Positions 36,503 to 44,101 of a stretch of DNA of 64,000 nt are shown one piece after another. The translations under genes and the position numbers were made by a program. This DNA is from Psychromonas aquimarina ATCC BAA-1526 (GTDB taxonomy: Bacteria; Pseudomonadota; Gammaproteobacteria; Enterobacterales; Psychromonadaceae). The stretch is taken from the NCBI RefSeq assembly GCF_000428725.1, contig NZ_KE386791.1, positions 186,001 through 250,000 on the forward strand. Reading direction: 5' to 3'. The notes below the pieces were generated by a model. It was given only the letters and a program-made list of their open reading frames with translations. It had not been told where the DNA came from and made no database searches. Within the stretch, counting starts at the first letter, position 1; every line of letters starts with the position of its first letter.

Positions 36503-37696
36503 ATGTCTAATAAATTTTATGAGCAAATTAATCAGCAGCTTGAACAGGTAAAAAATGAAGGCCTGTATAAATCAGAGCGTATTATTACTTCAGCACAAAA
36601 GGCAAGTGTTTCTATTACCGGCGGTGAAGAGGTTTTAAATTTCTGTGCGAATAACTATTTAGGTTTAGCTAATAATGCTTCGCTGATTAATGCGGCAAAA
36701 AAAGGATTAGACGAGCAGGGATTCGGTATGGCTTCTGTGCGTTTTATATGCGGAACACAGGATAAACATAAAGAGTTAGAAGCAAAGCTTTCAACATTTT
36801 TGGGCATGGAAGATACTATTCTTTATACCTCTTGTTTTGATGCAAATACCGGTCTGTTTGAAACTATTCTCGATGCACAGGATGCCATTATTTCTGATGC
36901 GCTTAACCATGCATCAATTATTGACGGTGTGCGTTTATGTAAAGCGAAACGTTACCGTTACGCTAATAACGATATGACTGAATTAGAGCAGAAGCTGATT
37001 GATGCCGATCAGGCCGGCGTTCGTCATAAACTGATTGTGACCGACGGTGTTTTCTCTATGGACGGCGTGGTGGCAAATCTGCCTGCAATTTGTGATCTGG
37101 CTGATAAGTACAATGCATTAGTGATGGTTGATGACTCTCATGCGGTTGGGTTTATGGGCGATAACGGCCGCGGCACTCATGAGTACCATGATGTGATTGA
37201 CCGTATTGATATTATTACCGGTACTCTTGGCAAAGCCATGGGCGGCGCATCCGGCGGCTACACGGCGGGCAAAAAAGAGGTGATTGACTGGTTACGCCAG
37301 CGTTCTCGTCCTTACCTTTTTTCTAACTCGTTAGCACCAGCCATTGTAGCCGCATCAATTGAAGTGATTGATCTGCTGGCTGACAGCGCTAATCTGCGTG
37401 ATAAGCTATGGGAAAATGCCGCGCATTTCCGCACCAGCATGACTGAAGCCGGTTTTACCATGGCAGGATGTGACCATGCGATTATTCCTATTATGCTCGG
37501 TGATGCTAAAGTTGCCGCTGAATTCGCAGAAAGAGCACTGCACAAGGGTATTTACGTAATTGCTTTCTCCTTCCCTGTTGTACCAAAGGGACAGGCGCGT
37601 ATCCGCACACAGATGTCAGCAGCCCACTCTCGAGAGCAGCTGGATCGTGCTATTGCTGTGTTTATTGAAGTAGGTAAAGAGATGGGATTAATTTAA
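36503..37696 (+). CDS. kbl: Glycine C-acetyltransferase (2-amino-3-ketobutyrate CoA ligase)
   Basis: 397 residues from the ATG giving [12 protein letters not shown], matching E. coli Kbl (398). A longer frame 105 bases upstream adds residues foreign to the family. This PLP enzyme of the alpha-oxoamine synthase group has [49 protein letters not shown], and the PLP-lysine segment [14 protein letters not shown]. It splits 2-amino-3-oxobutyrate with CoA to glycine and acetyl-CoA. It lies 11 bases before tdh in the standard kbl-tdh operon. Confidence 0.97.
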   Translation: MSNKFYEQINQQLEQVKNEGLYKSERIITSAQKASVSITGGEEVLNFCANNYLGLANNASLINAAKKGLDEQGFGMASVRFICGTQDKHKELEAKLSTFLGMEDTILYTSCFDANTGLFETILDAQDAIISDALNHASIIDGVRLCKAKRYRYANNDMTELEQKLIDADQAGVRHKLIVTDGVFSMDGVVANLPAICDLADKYNALVMVDDSHAVGFMGDNGRGTHEYHDVIDRIDIITGTLGKAMGGASGGYTAGKKEVIDWLRQRSRPYLFSNSLAPAIVAASIEVIDLLADSANLRDKLWENAAHFRTSMTEAGFTMAGCDHAIIPIMLGDAKVAAEFAERALHKGIYVIAFSFPVVPKGQARIRTQMSAAHSREQLDRAIAVFIEVGKEMGLI

Positions 37697-37707
37697 GGGC
37701 CATAACC

Positions 37708-38742
37708 ATGAAAATAAAAGCACTTGCAAAATTACAGCCGCAAGTCGGCATCTGGATGACCGAAGTTGATAAACCTGAGCCCGGTCATAATGATCTGCTT
37801 ATTAAGATCCATAAAACAGCTATCTGCGGCACCGATGTACATATCTATAACTGGGATGACTGGTCACAGAAAACCATTCCAGTGCCTATGGTGGTCGGCC
37901 ATGAATATGTTGGTGAAGTGGTCGGCATGGGCCAGGAAGTCAGAGGTTTCAGCGTTGGTGACCGGGTTTCCGGAGAAGGGCATATAACCTGCGGTCACTG
38001 TCGAAACTGCCGCGGCGGGCGAACGCACCTGTGCCGTAATACAATTGGTGTCGGTGTTAACCGCACCGGTGCTTTTGCGGAGTATTTAGTCATTCCGGCT
38101 TTTAATGCTTTTAAGATCCCCGATGGTATTTCTGATGATTTAGCCGCTATTTTTGATCCGCTGGGTAATGCGGTTCACTCTGCACTGTCATTTGATATTG
38201 TCGGTGAAGATGTATTAATTACTGGAGCCGGCCCCATTGGCATTATGGCGGCAGCTGTTGCTAAACACGTTGGTGCGCGGCATGTGGTGATCACGGATGT
38301 TAATGAATACCGCTTGTCTTTAGCTCGAAAAATGGGCGTAACGCGTGCAGTGAATGTCGCGGAGCAGAAACTCGAAGATGTTATGGCAGAATTAGGTATG
38401 ACGGAAGGTTTTGATGTCGGGCTGGAGATGTCTGGAGCGCCGGTTGCTTTTAACAGCATGCTGGCTAATATGACCCATGGCGGTAAGATTTCACTGCTGG
38501 GCATTCCTCCTGCAGATATGACCGTTGACTGGAATATGGTTATCTTTAAAGGTTTGATTATTAAAGGCATATACGGCCGAGAAATGTTTGAAACCTGGTA
38601 TAAAATGGCCAGTCTGATTCAGTCTGGTTTAGATTTAAGCGAGATGATAACCCATACTTACCCTGTTGAGCAGTTCCAGGAAGGTTTCGATATGATGCGT
38701 TCCGGACAGTCCGGTAAAGTCATTTTAGACTGGACAGTCTAA
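37708..38742 (+). CDS. tdh: L-threonine 3-dehydrogenase
   Basis: 344 residues (E. coli 341), a zinc-dependent medium-chain dehydrogenase. The catalytic zinc region is [15 protein letters not shown] with Cys40-type and GHEYVGEVV ligands; the structural zinc site is [15 protein letters not shown]; the NAD-binding turn is [12 protein letters not shown]. It oxidises threonine to 2-amino-3-oxobutyrate, the substrate of Kbl. It is the second gene of kbl-tdh and ends at a clear terminator. Together the pair makes glycine that could enter the glycine cleavage system. Confidence 0.97.
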   Translation: MKIKALAKLQPQVGIWMTEVDKPEPGHNDLLIKIHKTAICGTDVHIYNWDDWSQKTIPVPMVVGHEYVGEVVGMGQEVRGFSVGDRVSGEGHITCGHCRNCRGGRTHLCRNTIGVGVNRTGAFAEYLVIPAFNAFKIPDGISDDLAAIFDPLGNAVHSALSFDIVGEDVLITGAGPIGIMAAAVAKHVGARHVVITDVNEYRLSLARKMGVTRAVNVAEQKLEDVMAELGMTEGFDVGLEMSGAPVAFNSMLANMTHGGKISLLGIPPADMTVDWNMVIFKGLIIKGIYGREMFETWYKMASLIQSGLDLSEMITHTYPVEQFQEGFDMMRSGQSGKVILDWTV

Positions 38743-38778
38743 CGGACGAGACAGTTAACTCCCTGATTAATTATTAAC

Positions 38779-38815
38779 AAACAGCAGTAAGTTTAAAATG
38801 TTTACTGCTGTTTTT
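38779..38815 (+). terminator. Terminator after tdh
   Basis: AAACAGCAGTAA pairs with TTACTGCTGTTT (12 bases, 11-base loop) and is followed by TTATTCC. It separates kbl-tdh from the molybdoenzyme operon. Confidence 0.85.
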
Positions 38816-38894
38816 ATTCCTGTTCAGCCTTAAGCACTGCTTTTAACCTTTACTTATCTAAACCTCCCGCTTTTGATTGTTTTTTCTACAATTT

Positions 38895-38908
38895 TTGATC
38901 TTTATCAT
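38895..38908 (+). promoter_or_regulatory. FNR-like site upstream of the molybdoenzyme operon
   Basis: TTGAT-CTTT-ATCAT differs from the FNR consensus TTGAT-N4-ATCAA at one position. A weak -10-like TAATGT at 38932-38937 would place the site near -41.5, the class II activating position; a second candidate, TATAGT at 38948-38953, would place it near -58. The operon start is about 170 bases downstream. Confidence 0.5.
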
Positions 38909-39074
38909 AATTCCCTTATTTATCCGATGGTTAATGTTTAGTCGTACTATAGTTAAAAAGATCCATGGCGCTTCTGTCAGCTATGGCCACTTCAGCGGTG
39001 TGACTGACTGGTAATATTTAAATTTCTCTCCCACTGCATCCGGTTTTTAAACAAGGTGAATTGGAGATAAGTTT

Positions 39075-41618
39075 ATGGACACAAAGGACGGTTGGAAACT
39101 ATCGAGGCGTCAGCTGCTGCTGGGTACAGGCAGTTTAGCGCTGGCTTCACTGTTTGCCCCTAAGCTGATTATGGCTGCGATGGCTAAGGCAGGTGTGGTG
39201 TATGCACCAGGCAGCGGCAAATGGGTGGGAACTACTTGTAACGGCTGTACCTCTTTCTGCGCTAAGCAGGTATATATTCAGGACGGCCGTGCGCTGCATA
39301 TTCGCGGTAACGAATATTCTAAAGTGCATGGTACGGCAAGCTGTCCGCGTCAGTATCTGGCACTGCAGGAGCTTTATGATCCGGATCGCGTACGCACACC
39401 TATGCTGCGCGGCAATCCGGAAAAAGGCCGCGGGATTGATCCGCAGTTTAAATCGATCAGCTGGGAAGAAGCGATCAAACTGATGGCAGACCAGTTTATG
39501 GCCCTGCGTGAACAAAATGAAACCCATCGTTATGTAGCACTTCGCGGCCGTTACTCCTATCTTAGTGATCTGCTCATTAAAAACTTTACTCAGGTGATGG
39601 GCTCGCCTAATGCCATTACCCACAGTGCCCTGTGTGCAGAAGCTGACAAATTAGGCAGTTTCTTTACCGAGGGTAACTGGGGATACCGTCAGTACGATAT
39701 TAAGGATACCCGTTATATCCTCTCCTTTGGTGTAGACCCTCTCAGTTCCAACCGTCAGGTTTCCTACTATTGTAAGGAGTGGGGTAATACCCTGGATCGT
39801 GCTCAGGTTGCGATTGTTGATCCGCGCTTCTCAGCGTCTGCCGCTAAGGCCGATGAGTGGCTGCCTGTCGTTCCGGGGCAGGATGCTGCGCTGGGTCTGG
39901 CACTGGCGCATCAGGTTATGGTAAACGGCGGCTGGCACCGCCCCTTTGTCGGTGACTTTGTTGACGGAAAAAATCGTTTTATTGCCGGTAGTGAGGTCGA
40001 GCCTGATAGTTTCAAAGAACAGCATACCCTGGGACTGGTTGAATGGTGGAATTTAGAGCTTAAGGATCGTACTCCGGAATGGGCTGCCGAATTATGCGGT
40101 ATTAAAGCAGAGCAGATACGGCGTATTGCAGTCAAACTAGCCGATGCTGCTCCAAAAGTACAGATCTGGCGTTCCCGTGGTGCTCAGATGCAGCATAGAG
40201 GCGGCTATACCGCGATCGCCCTGCATGCACTTAATGGTTTACTGGGCAGTATTGATCAGGAAGGCGGGGTGCTTAAGTGGGCTTCGGTTCCTCTAGGAAA
40301 GATGCCGTCTTCTAAGAAATATGTTGATGAGGTCGGTTCGCACGGCCTGAAAATGGAGAAAATAGACCGCCGCGGACGTCTGGAATATCCTGCTCTTAAA
40401 AAAGGTAAAAGCGGGGGAGGTGTGGTTACAGCCGCGGTTGCTGAGAGTATTCTTAGTGAAGACCCTTATCTGCCGGAGTTTGTACTTGGCTATTTTAATA
40501 ACTTTACTTTTTCGGCACCAGGCGGGCAGCAGTGGGAAAAAGCCCTTAAGAAAGTCTCATTTGTCACCCATCTCACCACTAATATCAGTGAATTCAGTTA
40601 TTACGCGGATCTGATTCTTCCGGCGCCGCATTTTATGTTTGAACGCTGGGGAATTCAGAAAACCGCAGGTAACCGCTACACCCAGGTGTCCATTAGTCAG
40701 CCTGCGGTAAAACGCCTGGGTATGTCAGTTGAAGATGAGTGCGGCCTGCCGTGGTTATTAGCTGAGGAATTAGCGAAGCGGGGTTTTGAAAATCCGCTTA
40801 ACTACCTTAAAACTGAATTTAAGGATCCGGAAACGGGCAGAGAGCCGACCAGTGCAGATGAAGTCGCCCTGTATGCAACTAAAATACTCACGCAGACGTT
40901 CTGGGATCCGGCTAAATATAAGGAAGGGGATCACCTCAGCGGCTGGCAGGAGTTTATGGAGAAAGGCATCTGGAATTCCAAACCGTATGCATTCCGTAAA
41001 CGCTGGAGCCATATGAAAACGAAGAGCAAAAAGTTTGAGTTTTACAGTGAAACGCTCAAATACGCGCTGCAGAAGCACGCTAAAAAACACCATACTGATG
41101 TCGATGGAGTAATGCAGGCTACCGGTTATTTAGCACGCGGCGAGCTGGCTTTTATCCCCCATTACGAGACTCCGTACCGCTTTGGTGATGAAAGTAAATT
41201 CCCGATGTTATTTGTTGATTATAAGTCACGCTTAAACCGCGAGGGCCGTTCGGCAAACACTGCCTGGTACCAGTACAATCTGGATATTGATCCCGGATCA
41301 CACAAACTTGCTGATGCGGCTAAACTCAATCCCTTAGATGCGCAGAAGCTGGGAATTAGTGACGGAGATACCATCCGTATCACCTCGCTGCAGGGAAGTA
41401 TCACTTGTCAGGCGGCTCTGTTCGAAGGCGTTCGGCCCGGTACCGTTGCTAAAGCTTTTGGTCAGGGGCATTGGGCCTATGGCAGGACAGCATCGCAGCA
41501 GTTTGGTAAAACCCCCTTCGGCGGCAATAATAACGAATTACTACCACCGGTATATGAGCAATTGTCTGGATCCTCTGCCTTTTACGGTCAGATTGGTGTC
41601 CGGGTAGAGAAAGTCTAG
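39075..41618 (+). CDS. arrA: Molybdopterin oxidoreductase, probable respiratory arsenate reductase catalytic subunit
   Basis: 847 residues with a twin-arginine signal (SRRQLLLGTG). The 4Fe-4S site C-x2-C-x3-C-x27-C spans Cys55 to Cys90. The likely molybdenum ligand is Cys187 in THSALCAEADK. With an offset of six, residues reported around arsenate in Shewanella ANA-3 ArrA (from memory R165, Y166, H189, C193, K198, Y210) line up with R159, Y160, H183, C187, K192 and Y204. Segments targeted by published arrA primers recur: ISWEEAI, FFTEGNWGY and WWNLELKDRTPEW (324-336). Length fits ArrA (854). ArxA (arsenite oxidase) or a close polysulfide/selenium relative cannot be excluded. It is the first gene of a three-gene operon. 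Confidence 0.8.
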   Translation: MDTKDGWKLSRRQLLLGTGSLALASLFAPKLIMAAMAKAGVVYAPGSGKWVGTTCNGCTSFCAKQVYIQDGRALHIRGNEYSKVHGTASCPRQYLALQELYDPDRVRTPMLRGNPEKGRGIDPQFKSISWEEAIKLMADQFMALREQNETHRYVALRGRYSYLSDLLIKNFTQVMGSPNAITHSALCAEADKLGSFFTEGNWGYRQYDIKDTRYILSFGVDPLSSNRQVSYYCKEWGNTLDRAQVAIVDPRFSASAAKADEWLPVVPGQDAALGLALAHQVMVNGGWHRPFVGDFVDGKNRFIAGSEVEPDSFKEQHTLGLVEWWNLELKDRTPEWAAELCGIKAEQIRRIAVKLADAAPKVQIWRSRGAQMQHRGGYTAIALHALNGLLGSIDQEGGVLKWASVPLGKMPSSKKYVDEVGSHGLKMEKIDRRGRLEYPALKKGKSGGGVVTAAVAESILSEDPYLPEFVLGYFNNFTFSAPGGQQWEKALKKVSFVTHLTTNISEFSYYADLILPAPHFMFERWGIQKTAGNRYTQVSISQPAVKRLGMSVEDECGLPWLLAEELAKRGFENPLNYLKTEFKDPETGREPTSADEVALYATKILTQTFWDPAKYKEGDHLSGWQEFMEKGIWNSKPYAFRKRWSHMKTKSKKFEFYSETLKYALQKHAKKHHTDVDGVMQATGYLARGELAFIPHYETPYRFGDESKFPMLFVDYKSRLNREGRSANTAWYQYNLDIDPGSHKLADAAKLNPLDAQKLGISDGDTIRITSLQGSITCQAALFEGVRPGTVAKAFGQGHWAYGRTASQQFGKTPFGGNNNELLPPVYEQLSGSSAFYGQIGVRVEKV

Positions 41619-41628
41619 GAGGCTGACA

Positions 41629-42327
41629 ATGCGTTATGGAATGGTAATCGATCAACAAAAATGTGTGGGTTGTGCCGGTTGTGTTTTCGCCTGTAAAGCT
41701 GAAAATCATACGCCGCCCGAGATTAACTGGTGTGACAAGATAATTACAAGCAGCGGTCAATTTCCAGATGTTCGTTTTGAATATCTGTCAACTATGTGTA
41801 ATCACTGCGACGATGCTCCTTGTGTTAAAGGCTGCCCGACACAGGCGATGCATAAAGGAGAGGGAGGATTGACTCTTCACGAACAGGAAAAGTGTATCGG
41901 CTGTAAAGCCTGTATGGAGAATTGTCCCTACGGAGTGATAAGCTTTAACTGGCAGCGCCCGCATCAGGAATGGCAGGAAAATAAAGGGCTGGCCGCTGGT
42001 ACTTTTACGCCGTCGGTTATGCTTGCAGAGGCAGGCGGAGAAGGCAGTCCGCTTAGTAATCCCGAACGCGGCGGCAGCTACCCGTTAATGCGGTCGCGCG
42101 GCACGGTTGAAAAATGTAACTTCTGCGACCATCGACTTAAAGTCGGGCTGAATCCAGTTTGCGTGGACGCCTGTCCTTCGAACGCCCGGGTAGTAGGTGA
42201 TCTTGATGATCCCAATAGTGAAGTTTCGATGCTGATCCGCAAGTATGACGGCAAGCCGCTTAAACCAGAGCTGGGTACCGGAAGCAAGGTGTTTTATATC
42301 CGCCGTTATACTCCGGAAAACCGCTGA
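41629..42327 (+). CDS. arrB: Four-cluster ferredoxin subunit of the molybdoenzyme (ArrB-like)
   Basis: 232 residues (ArrB of Shewanella 234). There are four cysteine groups for four 4Fe-4S clusters: CVGCAGCVFAC, CNHCDDAPCVKGC, CIGCKACMENCPYG and CNFCDHRL with CVDAC. It carries electrons between the membrane quinol-oxidising anchor and the catalytic subunit. There is no signal peptide, as expected for a subunit exported with its TAT partner. It starts 10 bases after the catalytic gene with AGGAGG before the ATG, so translation is tightly linked. Confidence 0.85.
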   Translation: MRYGMVIDQQKCVGCAGCVFACKAENHTPPEINWCDKIITSSGQFPDVRFEYLSTMCNHCDDAPCVKGCPTQAMHKGEGGLTLHEQEKCIGCKACMENCPYGVISFNWQRPHQEWQENKGLAAGTFTPSVMLAEAGGEGSPLSNPERGGSYPLMRSRGTVEKCNFCDHRLKVGLNPVCVDACPSNARVVGDLDDPNSEVSMLIRKYDGKPLKPELGTGSKVFYIRRYTPENR

Positions 42328-42339
42328 TAGGAGAGAAAC

Positions 42340-43371
42340 ATGAAAACTGCAAACTTCAATAAAATGTTGTTGGCGCTGTCTGCTGCCGGATTATTGTTCG
42401 GGGGGTATTTTGCTTTAATGGAATGGTTTGTCGGTCCAATGTTTGTGACCAATGACGCTCTGTTCTGGACATTACCCCTGGTAGCCTACATATTCCTGGC
42501 CTTGACCAGCACAGGTATATCTATCCTAATGACAGCAGGTGAGCTGTTGAACAACAAGGCTGTTATAGCACACAAGCCGGTCTTATTGACTGCAGCCCTG
42601 TCTCTGCTGATAGGTGCTTTTGCCGCCTTGACTGCTGAAATGGGTTCTCCGCTGCATGTTGTCTGGCTGCTGTTCAGCCCTAACCTGAGTTCACCTATCT
42701 GGTGGATGGGAACACTGTATGCCGTGGAACTGCTGCTGCTTGGTATTAAATATTACGCCTTGCTGCGCGGCCGGCCGCTGGGTTCTGAGTTGTGGTTAAC
42801 CTCAGCTGCATTGTGCGTGGCCGTGGCCGCCGCTTTAGTATTAGGCAGTGTATTCGGAACGGCAGTCGGCCGTACTGGTTATCAAGGTGCGGATGCGTCG
42901 GTGCTTACCCTGCTTTGTGCTCTGGCAAGCGGTATGAGCTTAGCGCCGCTGCTGTTTAAAGAACAGGCGCGGGAAGTGCTGCAGCTGCCCGGCAGAAGCA
43001 TGCTTGCCGGCCTGGCGTTGTTTTTGTTTACCCTGTATTTGTATTCTTCCCGCAGTACGGTTGTGGCGGAAATAGTCTGGGTGCAGTTGTGGATGCCGCT
43101 GCTGCTGCTGGGCGCATTACTTGCTTATAAAGTAAAACCGGCACTGAGTGCGCTGATCGCTTTGCCGACTGTGCTGCTGGTGGAGTTGTTCTTTGTTATT
43201 CAGGGACAGATGCAGGTATTAGGTCCGAAACAAACCTGGTTAGGTGCGGTGCAGAGCTATATGCCCAATACAGCTGAAATAGCGATTCTTATATTCGGCT
43301 GCTCCGTTGCTTATCTTTGCTTCTTCTTATTTAACCGGCTGGCACTACGTCCGGGCGGCTCTGCAGACTAA
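42340..43371 (+). CDS. arrC: NrfD/PsrC-type membrane anchor (ArrC-like)
   Basis: 343-residue inner-membrane protein with eight or nine hydrophobic helices. The pattern of the NrfD/PsrC family is visible: SGISILMTAGELL-like helix 2-3 region (STGISILMTAGELLNNK), AEMGSPLHVVWLLFSPNLSS (the quinol-site region) followed by PIWWMGTLYAVE. It oxidises menaquinol or ubiquinol and passes electrons to the ferredoxin subunit. It starts 12 bases after that gene. Arsenate reductase operons with an NrfD-type ArrC are known outside Shewanella; PsrC-type anchors also serve polysulfide reductases, so this subunit does not decide the substrate. Confidence 0.82.
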   Translation: MKTANFNKMLLALSAAGLLFGGYFALMEWFVGPMFVTNDALFWTLPLVAYIFLALTSTGISILMTAGELLNNKAVIAHKPVLLTAALSLLIGAFAALTAEMGSPLHVVWLLFSPNLSSPIWWMGTLYAVELLLLGIKYYALLRGRPLGSELWLTSAALCVAVAAALVLGSVFGTAVGRTGYQGADASVLTLLCALASGMSLAPLLFKEQAREVLQLPGRSMLAGLALFLFTLYLYSSRSTVVAEIVWVQLWMPLLLLGALLAYKVKPALSALIALPTVLLVELFFVIQGQMQVLGPKQTWLGAVQSYMPNTAEIAILIFGCSVAYLCFFLFNRLALRPGGSAD

Positions 43372-43393
43372 ATGCCGTGAACAGCAGTGAGTA

Positions 43394-43426
43394 AAACCGG
43401 TGCGGCCTGGCTGCGCCGGTTTTTGT
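43394..43426 (+). terminator. Terminator of the molybdoenzyme operon
   Basis: AAAACCGG pairs with CCGGTTTT, extended by further pairs inward, followed by TTGTTTATG, about 25 bases past the stop of the anchor gene. Confidence 0.8.
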
Positions 43427-43437
43427 TTATGCGTCAA

Positions 43438-43477
43438 TTGAAATTTTCTACACTTGCTTATAATGATATTGGTTATC
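43438..43477 (+). promoter_or_regulatory. Promoter of slyD-like gene with Fur-like box
   Basis: TTGAAA and TATAAT are separated by 15 bases (a little short). The -10 box overlaps TATAATGATATTGGTTATC, which agrees with the 19-base Fur consensus at 15 positions by my count. Confidence 0.4.
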
Positions 43478-43524
43478 ATGCTGTTAATCAGTACAATGCA
43501 GGCTCATTAAAAAAGAGAATCATT

Positions 43525-44004
43525 ATGCTTATAAGTAAAAATTCAGTTGTACAGTTTCATTATGTTTTAAGTGAAGCAGATCAGGAGCTTGAAAACAGTT
43601 TCCAGAGTGAGCCGTTAGTTTATCTGCATGGTCATGACGGTCTGTTTGAAACCTTAGAAAAACAACTCGAAGGTAAAACCAGCGGTGACAAACTGCAGGT
43701 GACACTTAAACCTGAGCAGGCTTACGGTCAGCGTAGAGAAGGTGGTCTGCAGCGTATTCCAATTAAACATCTGCAGGGGGCTAAGGTCTGGAAGCCGGGT
43801 ATGACAGCTGTTGTTGAATCAAATCAAGGCCGTCAGCAGGTAACAATCGTAAAAGTTGGGCGTTTTAATGCCGACTGCGATTTAAACCATCCCTTTGCCG
43901 GTAAAACATTAACCTTTGTCATTGAGATTGTATCGGTACGTGCTGCAACAGATGAAGAGATCAGCCATGGTCATGTGCATGGCGCCGGCGGCTGCGGGCA
44001 TTAG
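43525..44004 (+). CDS. FKBP-type peptidyl-prolyl isomerase, SlyD-like
   Basis: 159 residues from the ATG giving MLISKNSVVQFHY. The longer frame would run through the promoter and the preceding terminator. It shows the SlyD/FkpB layout: FKBP half-domain with VQFHYVLSEADQELENS and PLVYLHGHDGLFETLEKQLEG, an inserted flap at about 70-125 (TLKPEQAYGQRREGGLQRIP), then NHPFAGKTLTFVIEI. The C-terminus HGHVHGAGGCGH is a short metal-binding tail like that of SlyD, though much shorter. It is a cytoplasmic folding helper and possible nickel/zinc handler. Confidence 0.88.
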   Translation: MLISKNSVVQFHYVLSEADQELENSFQSEPLVYLHGHDGLFETLEKQLEGKTSGDKLQVTLKPEQAYGQRREGGLQRIPIKHLQGAKVWKPGMTAVVESNQGRQQVTIVKVGRFNADCDLNHPFAGKTLTFVIEIVSVRAATDEEISHGHVHGAGGCGH

Positions 44005-44019
44005 ATTTATTGATTAAAA

Positions 44020-44044
44020 AAGGTCATTAATAGTTAATGACCTT
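44020..44044 (+). terminator. Terminator after slyD-like gene
   Basis: AAGGTCATTAA pairs with TTAATGACCTT around a 3-base loop, 15 bases past the stop, followed by CTTGTC. Confidence 0.7.
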
Positions 44045-44101
44045 CTTGTCTGCGCTTTGTTCTCCGCTTGTTTTTAGACTTTCCTATTGTACTTTTTCTG
44101 G

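Noticed and set aside
39147-41760. Several long open frames on the other strand and in other frames of the molybdoenzyme genes
   Set aside because: They lack family features and ribosome sites and are explained by the GC-richer codon use of the real genes.
43387-43524. Extended N-terminus of the SlyD-like protein
   Set aside because: The extension would translate through the arrC terminator and the promoter. The downstream ATG starts the conserved FKBP fold.
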